Positions 26,112 through 34,409 of a stretch of 64,000 bases of DNA are shown piece by piece; the first letter of the stretch is position 1, and each line of letters begins with the position of its first letter. Position numbers and translations under genes: made by a program. The notes under the pieces were generated by a model. It worked only from the letters and a program-made list of their open reading frames with translations. It did no database searches and was not told the DNA's origin. The DNA comes from Sphingomonas sp. dw_22 (GTDB lineage: Bacteria > Pseudomonadota > Alphaproteobacteria > Sphingomonadales > Sphingomonadaceae). The stretch covers positions 62,001-126,000 of the forward strand of contig NZ_JAAVVE010000003.1 of NCBI RefSeq assembly GCF_018449795.1, written 5' to 3'.

Positions 26112-26485
26112 AACTGTTCATCGACGAATGTCTGTCGCCGCAACTCGCGCGTAACCTCAACGAGACGGGTGAGCATGATGCCGTGCATCCGCGAGACAGA
26201 AACCGTCTTGGTGAGCCGGATCACGTCGTTCTGGCGCTCTGTGTCGCCGAAGACCGAGTGATCGTGACAGAGAACGCGGTCGACTTCCGCAAGCTGGTGG
26301 CGCGCGAGGAACTGCATCCCGGCCTGATCGTGCTGCCGAGTGTCTCGCGCGATCTGTCGCTTCAGCTCTTGGCCGATGCCATCGCCCATCTGACCGCGGT
26401 CGGCGAGCCTTCCGACGTGATGGTCAATCACGTCCTGGAAGTCAGCGCAGGGGGCGTGTTTACGCTCTTGCCGCTTCCCGAATAG
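26108..26485 (+). CDS. DUF5615 PIN-like toxin
   Basis: A 125-residue PIN-like protein. It begins KLFIDECLSPQLARNL, the DUF5615/Mut7-C-like start with the first acidic residue of the active site. HAVHPRDR and VIVTENAVDFRKL follow, carrying the further acidic and polar residues of the fold, then HPGLIVLPS. The family is predicted to be a ribonuclease toxin. The start is TTG 26108, overlapping the antitoxin stop, so expression is translationally coupled and probably kept low. The activity has not been shown for this gene and is inferred from family. Confidence 0.82.
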   Translation: MKLFIDECLSPQLARNLNETGEHDAVHPRDRNRLGEPDHVVLALCVAEDRVIVTENAVDFRKLVAREELHPGLIVLPSVSRDLSLQLLADAIAHLTAVGEPSDVMVNHVLEVSAGGVFTLLPLPE

Positions 26486-26570
26486 CCAGGCTGGCGAAAC
26501 CGAAGCGGTGGCCCGGACCACCTCGATTGAATTCGGGCGCCAGATACCTATCCGAACCAAGCAGTTCTGA

Positions 26571-27284
26571 TCATCCCTTCCTGCCGATCAGGATCACGCC
26601 ATGATGGCCAGAATGGTTGGTGTACTGCGCGGTCAAGCGGTGGATCCCCGCCCGATTCAGGATGATCATGACCTGGCCGAGGTCGTAATCATACATGGTC
26701 ATCCCGCCGGATGGCGGCGTCGAGATCAGTGGACGATAGTCCTCGCCGTTCCAGCGCACCACCTCGGTCCCATCGTCCTGGGGGCGGCACGCGCCGACGT
26801 CCCGCCCCGTCGTGATGTGGAGCGTGATTGCGCCGCCGCTCCTGAGCTTGCCCACCAGCTCCGAAATAATCCGCGCGCCGCGGCTCGGCGGAATATGCTG
26901 GAAGACAATGAGCGAGTTGATCCAGTCAAGTTCGACCACGGGAAGCTGGTCGGTGTAGGTCACATTCGCTGGCGCCTGCTGCCGCGCGATCTCGAGCATC
27001 GCGGGAGCGACGTCGATACCATAGACCGACTCTGCCATCGTCGCCATCACCCTGGTGAGCCGGCCGACGCCGCAGCCGAAGTCCAGGGCCACGCTGGGCT
27101 TGAAGTCCCCATAGTGGGCCTTGAGCAGGTCGACCTGCCATTGCACGTCCTGACGTCCGCTCGCCCAGAAGCGCTCCAGCGCCTCATCGGTTAAGTTGCC
27201 CCGCAGATAGGCGTGATCCGTTATGACCCCAAAATAGGGCTCGCTGTTCGCAATCTCCGCCCAGTCGGAATCCGTGTCCCTCAT
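26571..27284 (-). CDS. SAM-dependent methyltransferase
   Basis: A 237-residue class I methyltransferase. Motif I is VALDFGCGVGRLTRVMA (about residues 62-78), then YGIDVAPAMLEIAR, and LDWINSLIVFQHIPPSRG in the motif IV-V region with GGAITLHITTG afterwards. ATG 27284 has AGAAGAAC just upstream; the open frame continues to 27563 inside the next gene and is not used. It is the last gene of the minus-strand capsule operon and probably methylates a sugar of the polymer or its end (inference). A degenerate copy of its 3' part lies at 25355-25440. Confidence 0.85.
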   Translation of the reverse strand: MRDTDSDWAEIANSEPYFGVITDHAYLRGNLTDEALERFWASGRQDVQWQVDLLKAHYGDFKPSVALDFGCGVGRLTRVMATMAESVYGIDVAPAMLEIARQQAPANVTYTDQLPVVELDWINSLIVFQHIPPSRGARIISELVGKLRSGGAITLHITTGRDVGACRPQDDGTEVVRWNGEDYRPLISTPPSGGMTMYDYDLGQVMIILNRAGIHRLTAQYTNHSGHHGVILIGRKG

Positions 27285-27360
27285 TGTTCTTCTGCCTTTG
27301 AAAACTTGGCGCTGCTTTGGAAGGGCGACGCGATGAGAAGGGAGGCGCGCGCGGCGGACA

Positions 27361-28443
27361 TCAGGCCGACCAGGCGTAAAAGTCGATCCTGTCGGTCTCG
27401 AGCCTATCCGGCAGCGCGGCCAGGGCCCCGACGTCGCTTCCAAGATCGATCGCGCCTTTTTCGGGAGAAATCGCGGTGAAGCGGCAATATCCTGCCTGTG
27501 ACAGGAGGCGCAGATAGTCCGCGGGGTCGACGCCCGAATATTCCCGGAGCAAGTCCGGCGCATATTCGGCGATGAGATGCGGCCGCCATCGGGTCAGGAT
27601 GTCCCTCGCACCCGCCAGCGCCCGATAGTCGAAGCCATCCAGTGCGATCACGATGAAATCGACTCGCTGATCGGTCGGAATGATCGAATCGAGGGTTCGG
27701 GCATAGACGATCGGCGCATCTCCGTTCGTGAGGTCATCGAAGCTGGCATCGCGGGCCGAAGCGACCCCGTCGCTCGTTACCAGCGCGATAAAGCCGTCGC
27801 CGTCCGCTGCCGCGAACGGCAGGACATCGACGGTGTCGAGCGCATGAGCCGTGACGTTGGCCAGGAGCGCGCGCATCTTTTCGGGGTGTGGCTCGAGCGC
27901 GACCACCCGCCCGATCGGCCCAACCTTGCGTGCCGCGTGGACCGCGAATGCACCAGCGCCGGCTCCGATATCGACGACGTACATGCCCTGCTTGAGGACG
28001 CTGGCGATCGCCCCGGCCAAGTGCGGTTTGTGCCGCCCGGTCTCCCGCACGGTGCGCTCGACGCTCGTTTGCGGCGCGGGCAAGTAGAGGTCGAGGCCGT
28101 TGACCTGCGTTCTGGTCGGCCCGTCCGGTTGCTGCACCGGTTGCCGATATCGGGTGAGGTGCTCCTGGGAAAAGAGAAAATGCTTAACGAGATTGTGGAC
28201 GCTGATGCCGTCCCGGACGCATTCGAGATGATGCGGCGCGCCGATCGGATCGGGAATGCGATTGAGCAGAAGGCGATAGCAGTTCCAGAGATCGGCGAGC
28301 GTCGCGGGCAAGTCCGCGTTGATCTCGTTGCTATCGGCTTCATTCGCCCGCCACATGGCTTCCAGCTCGACCATCCTGGCATTGTCGTTGGCGATGATCT
28401 CCGAGACCGCCTCGCGCCAGATCTCCATTGGAAATTCTGACAT
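27361..28443 (-). CDS. FkbM-family methyltransferase
   Basis: A 360-residue protein with an N-terminal helical region of about 120 residues and a C-terminal FkbM methyltransferase domain. Motifs are GMYVVDIGAGAGAFAVHAAR (about 165-184), VVALEPHPEKMRALLANV, and the late DFIVIALDGFDYRALAGAR with HLIAEYAPDLL. FkbM enzymes O-methylate sugars or polyketides; in capsule and LPS loci they are common. ATG 28443 (MSEFP) follows GGAGTCTAGG; ATG 28458 and GTG 28503 are in-frame alternatives. It lies 93 nt after the TPR-GT4 gene and 76 nt before the next methyltransferase start. Confidence 0.85.
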   Translation of the reverse strand: MSEFPMEIWREAVSEIIANDNARMVELEAMWRANEADSNEINADLPATLADLWNCYRLLLNRIPDPIGAPHHLECVRDGISVHNLVKHFLFSQEHLTRYRQPVQQPDGPTRTQVNGLDLYLPAPQTSVERTVRETGRHKPHLAGAIASVLKQGMYVVDIGAGAGAFAVHAARKVGPIGRVVALEPHPEKMRALLANVTAHALDTVDVLPFAAADGDGFIALVTSDGVASARDASFDDLTNGDAPIVYARTLDSIIPTDQRVDFIVIALDGFDYRALAGARDILTRWRPHLIAEYAPDLLREYSGVDPADYLRLLSQAGYCRFTAISPEKGAIDLGSDVGALAALPDRLETDRIDFYAWSA

Positions 28444-28536
28444 CGTCCTAGACTCCATTTTCCCGGCCGGGCCGACGAGCGGACAAGCGAGGTCCAGCTT
28501 CACCCGGGCAGTGCCTCAATTTGCGATGATGAGCCT

Positions 28537-31014
28537 TCACGATGACACGGCTGCGATGGCCGGTTCGCCGGCACGCTCCCGGTTGAACGCAAGATTGTCG
28601 AGGTTCGAAAGGGCCACCGCCTCGAGGAAGGACGAACGCGCCCCTGAATCGTTCGCTCGGCAAAGGTAGAAGCCCACCACGCCGACCGAAACCACTCGGG
28701 GGTCCAGCCCCTCGGTGACCGTGCGCAGATCGACCGTCGCGGTCCCTTCCACAAGGAGGCGCAAGACGCGGTCGGCAGGAACAGTATCGAGCTCGAACGA
28801 TGTCCACTTGAACGCGCCGCGGGGAAGCACACCGCCTTGCGATTGGGCCCCGGGTAGATTGGCAGTCCACGGGCAATCCGCGGTAGGGAGCCCGTGGAGC
28901 TGGACATAAAGGCGAATGCCTTCATTCAGATCGTCTGGTAGCCCGATCTCCAGCGTTCCGCCCTGCGCCTTCGTCCAGCATCCCCAGTCGTCTGGACCCC
29001 ACCAGCCTCCACCGGCGCGAAAGATCTCCCCCGACCGCATGCCGGGCCAGATCCGTGTCGCGAAATTGCGAACGATGGGGTGATAGGCGCCGAGCGTCGC
29101 GACGGGGACGCGATAGGCTTGGTCCCCCGCGACCTGGGTGTCTTCCGCCCAGAGCCGCATCGACGCGGATAGCTGCGTCGCGATCTCGTCCCAGGCTCGG
29201 GGCGAGAAATCCTCCGCGATCTTGGCTTCCCGCTCTGCCCTGATGGCCGGTTCGAAGATGAGCTGCTCGAGTGCGGCGGTCATGCGCGGCGTCGAGCCGG
29301 CCTCGAAATAATGCGCGAACACGCCGCCCGCCTCCGGCAGGGAGGAGGCGTCCGAGACGAGCGGCACCTTTCCGTAGCAAAGCGATTCGGTGACCGGCAG
29401 GCCCCAGCCCTCGTAGTTGCTCGGATAGAGCGTAAAGAGACAGCTCCGGTAGAGCAGGTCCAGTTCCGCGTCCGACAGTCCGGAGAGCATGACGACCCGC
29501 TCGCGAAGCCCGTCATGCGCCGCGAGCCGCGCATAGACGGCATCGTTGAGCCATCCCTTGTTGCCGACGCACACCAGCTTCGGCACGCGCCGCGCGCCAT
29601 GCTCGCGCAGCAGACTGATCCAGGCATCGAATGCCCCGATATGGTTCTTGCGGGATTCAACCGTGGAGATGAACAGCACGAAATCCGATCGGCCGATTCC
29701 CCATTTCGCAAGCTCGGTACGCCCAAGCGGCGTGCTGACCGGTTTCCGAAAATCGGCATCGAGCCGGACCACGACGACCTTCTCTTCCGCGACCTCATGG
29801 CCGAGGGTCGCCGCCACCTTGAGCAGGTCGCGCTTGGTCGCTTCGGAGTTCACGAAGAAATAGTCGGCGTGCTCGAAGGCGCCCATTGCCCAGCTGATGA
29901 AGTCGCGGGTCAGCTCCTTCGTGCAGTGCTCGCTTGCCATCACCGGGATCACGTCGTGGACGAAGGGAACATAGTGGATGCCGAACTTGGCCTTCGCCTG
30001 CCGGACGTACAGGAAATAGTTCTGGAGCCACCATGACGTGCCCAGGTTGACGAGGAAGGCGCCGCGCGGGAAGGCGAGGGGCTCGGACATTGCCATCGTC
30101 AGCCGCAGTTTCGTGAGCGCGGACACCCATTCCGGCGCGTTCAGCTCGCCGCTCGCCAGACTCAGCCGGCACAGCAGCAGGAACAGTGCGGGCGCGATCT
30201 CGACCCACTCGTCGCGATGGTCGAGAAAAGCGCAGATCCGCAGCGGCTGATGACCGTTACGCAGGGCGCTGCGGATCACTTCGATCTGTACCCGCTGGAT
30301 ACCCGTGGGCAGCCGAGCACCGTTGAAATATGAAATCAGGTCGGAAACGTCGAACAGGATCGCAGGGCCGCTGCCGATACCGCCGGTCTCATTGCTCTGC
30401 CCGGCGTCGGGATGGAGCTTCTCCAGAAGCGCTTCGGTGGTCTCGAGGAGTTCGAGCTGATCGCCCGTACCCTCGCGTCGAAGCGCCGTTGCCAGGCTGT
30501 CGAGGGCAGAACGCGCCCGCGTCGTCGCGCTCGAAACGGGGTCTTGCTCGCCCAAAGCGGCGTCGGCTCCAAAATTCGTGATTGCCATGATGTCCTCGGG
30601 CGTGATTTCGATGTTTCGCGCCATCAGCATGTGAAGCTCTGCCAGGGCGTCTCCATTGCTCGGGTTCGCCCGCACCGCCGCGATATAACTCCGCGCGGCA
30701 CTCCCGATCTGTCCCGTCTCCTTGTAAAGGTGCCCGAGATGCAGGTACGGATCACTGTCCGGCTTCATTCGCAAAGCCTCGCGATACGCATCCTCCGCGG
30801 TGCGGTAATCGCCAATCTTACGCAGCATATGGCCATACTGAATCCAGACGTGCGCGAGCGACGGATCTCGCCCGAGCGCTTCACGAAAGAGCGAGACCGC
30901 AGCCGCATGGTCGCCGCGACCGCGCGCATCGTTCGCCGCCCTGAGGATCGTATGAACCTTGCCGGAGACCGGAACCCCGGCGGATTTGCGATATTTGAGC
31001 TTGTCGATGAACAT
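28537..31014 (-). CDS. TPR-GT4 glycosyltransferase, multidomain
   Basis: An 825-residue protein. Residues about 20-130 form tetratricopeptide repeats (AAVSLFREALGRDPSLAHVW, AEDAYREALRMKPDSDPYLH). Residues about 220-640 are a GT-B glycosyltransferase of family 4 type with YFNGARLPTGIQRVQIEV and HYVPFVHDVIPVMAS, then FVLFISTVESRKNHIGAFDA and TLYPSNYEGWGLPVTESL. Residues about 660-825 form a beta-rich extension with VQLHGLPTADCPW that I cannot name; it may bind carbohydrate. Large proteins of this kind polymerise or extend capsule and O-antigen chains. Start ATG 31014 lies 10 nt after the kpsE stop. Confidence 0.85.
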   Translation of the reverse strand: MFIDKLKYRKSAGVPVSGKVHTILRAANDARGRGDHAAAVSLFREALGRDPSLAHVWIQYGHMLRKIGDYRTAEDAYREALRMKPDSDPYLHLGHLYKETGQIGSAARSYIAAVRANPSNGDALAELHMLMARNIEITPEDIMAITNFGADAALGEQDPVSSATTRARSALDSLATALRREGTGDQLELLETTEALLEKLHPDAGQSNETGGIGSGPAILFDVSDLISYFNGARLPTGIQRVQIEVIRSALRNGHQPLRICAFLDHRDEWVEIAPALFLLLCRLSLASGELNAPEWVSALTKLRLTMAMSEPLAFPRGAFLVNLGTSWWLQNYFLYVRQAKAKFGIHYVPFVHDVIPVMASEHCTKELTRDFISWAMGAFEHADYFFVNSEATKRDLLKVAATLGHEVAEEKVVVVRLDADFRKPVSTPLGRTELAKWGIGRSDFVLFISTVESRKNHIGAFDAWISLLREHGARRVPKLVCVGNKGWLNDAVYARLAAHDGLRERVVMLSGLSDAELDLLYRSCLFTLYPSNYEGWGLPVTESLCYGKVPLVSDASSLPEAGGVFAHYFEAGSTPRMTAALEQLIFEPAIRAEREAKIAEDFSPRAWDEIATQLSASMRLWAEDTQVAGDQAYRVPVATLGAYHPIVRNFATRIWPGMRSGEIFRAGGGWWGPDDWGCWTKAQGGTLEIGLPDDLNEGIRLYVQLHGLPTADCPWTANLPGAQSQGGVLPRGAFKWTSFELDTVPADRVLRLLVEGTATVDLRTVTEGLDPRVVSVGVVGFYLCRANDSGARSSFLEAVALSNLDNLAFNRERAGEPAIAAVSS

Positions 31015-31024
31015 GGCGCGCCAA

Positions 31025-32305
31025 TCAATCCGCGTGCTCGCGAAGGCCGGACAGAATCAGCCAGCCGATCGCATAGGCAAAGAGGAGACCGAAGAAGACC
31101 GTGGCGATGATCGTCAGGCGTTTTGGAAAGAGCGCCTTCACCGGCATGTTCGGCTCGACGACCGGTACGATGAAAAGCTGTTGCTTGAGGAGCTGCTCGC
31201 GCGCGGACTGATAGCTTGCCTGCGCCGCCTCGAAGCGCTTGGCGGCGAGTTGCTGGCGCATTTGCAGTTCCTCGTAATTCCCCAGCCCGGCCGCGACCGA
31301 GCGCGCCGAGCCAGCCAGGCGGGCCTTTGCCGCCGCAACCTGGCCATCGAGCGATGCAACCTGACGGGACATGAGACGATATTGCGGCGCCGTCGGCGGC
31401 AGGCCGGCGGCCATCGCCTGAAACTGCGCCCGCGCGCGCGCCGCCTGCTCCTGGAGGGACGCGGCAAGCTGGATCTGCGCCGTGCTCGACTTCTCCGGGT
31501 CGGCGTCCCGCGCCGCCTGACGAAACCCGGTCAGCTTCGCCTGAATCTGGTTGATGCCGGCCTCGGCTTCACGCAGCTGCCGCGCGGAGGCGGCGAGCCC
31601 ATCGTCGAACATGCGCCGGTTCAGCTTGTTGACGCGCGCTTCGCCGAGGCGAAGCAGATCGTCTGCAAGACGCTTGGCATCGTCCGGACGGAAGGCTCGG
31701 ACGCTCAGAGAGCTGATCCCGGTCTCGGTCGCCGTCGTCAAATGCACCATCGTGCCATAGAATTTGTGCAGCGTTTCCGGCGCCGGCGCGGCATCCCACA
31801 GACGCGATGCGACATCCGCCTCGGGCCGGCGGAATATGTCGGTCAGCCTCTGGCTGCCGAGAGCACGCACCGCGTCATGGGAGAGCAGATAGGCATCGAC
31901 GCTATGCGCATCCGCGGTCACCGGTCCCTGCGCCAGCCCGAGCATCTGTCCCAGGCCATTCGCGGGAGACGCTGGCTGCGGGGTGCGAACAATGAACTGG
32001 GCAGACGATTCATACTGATCCGCCGCGATCCCGTATTCGAAAGCCGTCGCAACCAATGTCGGCAAGCAGACGAGCAGCACGAATGGATGGAGCAGCCGAC
32101 GCCATCCCCGATATTTCGGCGCTACTTCCTCGTCGGTCTCGATCTCCTCATCCTGTGGCGGAAAGCCGCCCGGCGCGAATGCCTCGGCGGGACTTTGTCG
32201 CATCAGCAGTCGCGGCTTGAGGCCGATTTCGGGTGCGCCGAGGGCGTCGTCGGCGACAACCTCGTGCGGTGGCTCGTTCGAAGGGCGTGCGGGTTTTGTG
32301 CGCAT
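31025..32305 (-). CDS. kpsE: Capsule export inner-membrane co-polymerase (KpsE/CtrB-like)
   Basis: A 426-residue polysaccharide co-polymerase of the KpsE/BexC/CtrB type. It has a Pro/Glu-rich cytoplasmic N-terminus, a first membrane helix near residues 77-97 (FVLLVCLPTLVATAFEYG), a long periplasmic coiled coil (about 220-370, with LREAEAGINQIQAKLTGF) and a second helix at the C-terminus (LTIIATVFFGLLFAYAIGW) preceded by the Pro-rich PNMPVKALFPKR motif. It spans the periplasm between KpsM and KpsD. ATG 32305 sits 5 nt past the kpsM stop; the open frame to 32380 overlaps kpsM and is rejected. Confidence 0.9.
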   Translation of the reverse strand: MRTKPARPSNEPPHEVVADDALGAPEIGLKPRLLMRQSPAEAFAPGGFPPQDEEIETDEEVAPKYRGWRRLLHPFVLLVCLPTLVATAFEYGIAADQYESSAQFIVRTPQPASPANGLGQMLGLAQGPVTADAHSVDAYLLSHDAVRALGSQRLTDIFRRPEADVASRLWDAAPAPETLHKFYGTMVHLTTATETGISSLSVRAFRPDDAKRLADDLLRLGEARVNKLNRRMFDDGLAASARQLREAEAGINQIQAKLTGFRQAARDADPEKSSTAQIQLAASLQEQAARARAQFQAMAAGLPPTAPQYRLMSRQVASLDGQVAAAKARLAGSARSVAAGLGNYEELQMRQQLAAKRFEAAQASYQSAREQLLKQQLFIVPVVEPNMPVKALFPKRLTIIATVFFGLLFAYAIGWLILSGLREHAD

Positions 32306-32310
32306 GGCGA

Positions 32311-33126
32311 TCAACTCAGATGCACGTGGCGGCGCAGCACGCGAAGGAGGAGCAATCCGGCGGTGGTGAGCGCCATGCACCAGCCGATGATGTAGATCGG
32401 ATTGAAATAGGGACTGTCGTAGCTCTCGAAGACGCCGCTATGGATCATCTCGAAGATCTGATTCATCGGCGACCAGCCCAGCCACGACCGATAGGGCTGC
32501 GGGATCCAGGCCAGGATGAAGAAGGCACCCGAAATCGGCATCGCGATATAGGTCGCCGGATGGACCAGCTTGGCGGTCGCCTTGCTGAAATAGACGCCCG
32601 TGGCGATTGCCATCGACAAGGCGAAGGAGAACCAGGTCAGGAGCACGATCCCAGCCATCAAGCGCAGCGGGCGCGCCGGCGCATCCGCAACGCCCGCGAG
32701 ATTGGCCAGCAGCATGAGGAAGACGAACGCACCGACCGTGGAAAGCATCTCGAGGACTGCGCGCGCGACCAACATGTCGAAGATCGTCACCATGCGATGG
32801 AAGAGCAGCTGCTTGTTGCTTTCCAGCGTCGCCTCGGAACGCGAGACGATCGAACGGAAGATCATGAACGTGCAATAGCCGGTCAAGGTGAAGGGAATGA
32901 TGCGGATGTCGTTGCCATGGGTCGAGCCCGGATTGCCGAAATGGAGCGCCGCCACGGCGGTCGCCAGCGTCAGCGGTTCGACCAACATCCACAGATAGCC
33001 GATATTGTCGCGCCCATAGCGGGTCTGCAACTCGCGCAATATCAGCGCACCGATGACGTGGCGCTGCGAGTCAAGCGCTTCGAGGGTGCGCGAGAGACCG
33101 CCGCGCATCTGGAAGGCGTCGATCAT
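32311..33126 (-). CDS. kpsM: Capsule polysaccharide ABC exporter, membrane subunit
   Basis: A 271-residue ABC-2 permease with six membrane segments. The N-terminal cytoplasmic helix has ALILRELQTRYGRDNIGYLW and LVEPLTLA, the hallmark of KpsM/Wzm/CtrC. The final segments include YFNPIYIIGWCMALTTAGLL. With KpsT it moves the lipid-linked capsule chain across the inner membrane. ATG 33126 overlaps the stop of the upstream glycosyltransferase gene by 4 nt (ATGA). The ATPase gene is not adjacent but at 12926. Confidence 0.92.
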   Translation of the reverse strand: MIDAFQMRGGLSRTLEALDSQRHVIGALILRELQTRYGRDNIGYLWMLVEPLTLATAVAALHFGNPGSTHGNDIRIIPFTLTGYCTFMIFRSIVSRSEATLESNKQLLFHRMVTIFDMLVARAVLEMLSTVGAFVFLMLLANLAGVADAPARPLRLMAGIVLLTWFSFALSMAIATGVYFSKATAKLVHPATYIAMPISGAFFILAWIPQPYRSWLGWSPMNQIFEMIHSGVFESYDSPYFNPIYIIGWCMALTTAGLLLLRVLRRHVHLS

Positions 33127-34409
33127 CCGGCCGCGACCTCCTCGACGAACGACAGCGCGCTCTGCACGTGCGCCTCCCAGGTTTTCGGTCGCCATCCCGC
33201 CAGTCGCATCTTCTGTGCGGCACGCCGCCTACTCGCCGGCGCGCAATAGTCGAGGATGGCTTGTCGCCACCCGACGGCATCGATCGGGTCGAAATAATCG
33301 GGGACGGTTCCACCGGCTTCCCGGTGCGCCGGAATATCGCTCGCGATGACAGGGACGCCCGCCGCCAGTGCTTCGGCAACAGGCATCCCGAACCCCTCGG
33401 CAAAGGACGGCATCAACAGCGCCCGGGCACCCGCGAGCAGCTGGCGAAGCCGATTGTCGGGGAGGCGAGGAAGTTCGCGAACACATCCCTGCAGCCCAGG
33501 GCAGCGCTCGAGCAGGTCGACGATGTTCTCGTTTTCCCAGCCCCGGCGACCCACCAGATAGAGCACGGGGGTTCCAACGGTGCCGAGCGCATCCACCATC
33601 GAACGCCAGATGTGCAGAAGCAGCAGATGGTTCTTGCGCGGCTCGATCGTGGACAGGCAGACGAAATAATTGCCGTCCGGCCACCCCTGAGATGGCGGCT
33701 GCGACAGCCGGGCGTCGACGCCGAAATGCGCCACGCGCGCAGGCCGAGGCCGAAATTCCATGTCAGCCCTCCCAAGCAACGATTCCAGCGTAGCGTGGGA
33801 GTTGGTCAAAATGCCGTCAGCATAGTTCTCGATCGTTCGCAGACGCCGCGAGTGCCGCTCGGGTCCGTTGGGCCGGGCATATTCCGGGTGCGAGATCGGG
33901 ATGATGTCGTGCACCATGCAGACGAACTGCGCCCGTTCCCGCCGAAGCTTGCCCGCAACCACCGCCGGGTGCTGGAGGTGATGCGGCGAGACCTGCAGAA
34001 CGACGCGCGCTGCATTGGTCGGGGGCACGGGGCGCGGCCGCAGCGACCAGCAATGCGACAGGGCCGTGAGCCGGCTGCGCCCTATGGGCTCCGCGTCGCC
34101 GAAGATCTCCCAGCGCTCCTCGGTCCTGTCGAGGAACGCCTCCACATGGGGCAGGGGGAGGCGCCCGTAAATGCCTGTGGGATGCACAGCGGCATAGTGA
34201 AGGCGGCCCGGGATCATGCGAGCGAGAGCCCGCGCATAGGCCATCTCGACCCGATCAATGCCGGTAGGCGAGGGATGAAGGGCTCGCGACAAGAGCCGCG
34301 ACAGATCGAGCACGACTTCTGGCGCCCGCTCCGGTCGCCGCGGGGCAGCACCTCCGCTCGAGAATTGGTAGGGGCGACCCTCATCCACGGTCCTGGGAAG
34401 AAACATCAT
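33123..34409 (-). CDS. GT4-type glycosyltransferase
   Basis: A 428-residue GT-B enzyme. Landmarks are VVLDLSRLLSRALHPSPTG and IDRVEMAYARAL, then QFVCMVHDIIPISHPEYARP, and NYFVCLSTIEPRKNHLLLLH plus LMPSFAEGFGMPVAEALAAG in the donor domain. The order is the same as in other capsule-locus GT4 enzymes of the window (13696, 14955, 28537). The start at ATG 34409 or the adjacent ATG 34406 overlaps the kpsS stop in an ATGATG arrangement; the frame open to 34535 inside kpsS is not used. It lies in the operon between kpsS and kpsM, so it may add the first sugars on the Kdo linker (inference). Confidence 0.87.
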   Translation of the reverse strand: MMFLPRTVDEGRPYQFSSGGAAPRRPERAPEVVLDLSRLLSRALHPSPTGIDRVEMAYARALARMIPGRLHYAAVHPTGIYGRLPLPHVEAFLDRTEERWEIFGDAEPIGRSRLTALSHCWSLRPRPVPPTNAARVVLQVSPHHLQHPAVVAGKLRRERAQFVCMVHDIIPISHPEYARPNGPERHSRRLRTIENYADGILTNSHATLESLLGRADMEFRPRPARVAHFGVDARLSQPPSQGWPDGNYFVCLSTIEPRKNHLLLLHIWRSMVDALGTVGTPVLYLVGRRGWENENIVDLLERCPGLQGCVRELPRLPDNRLRQLLAGARALLMPSFAEGFGMPVAEALAAGVPVIASDIPAHREAGGTVPDYFDPIDAVGWRQAILDYCAPASRRRAAQKMRLAGWRPKTWEAHVQSALSFVEEVAAG

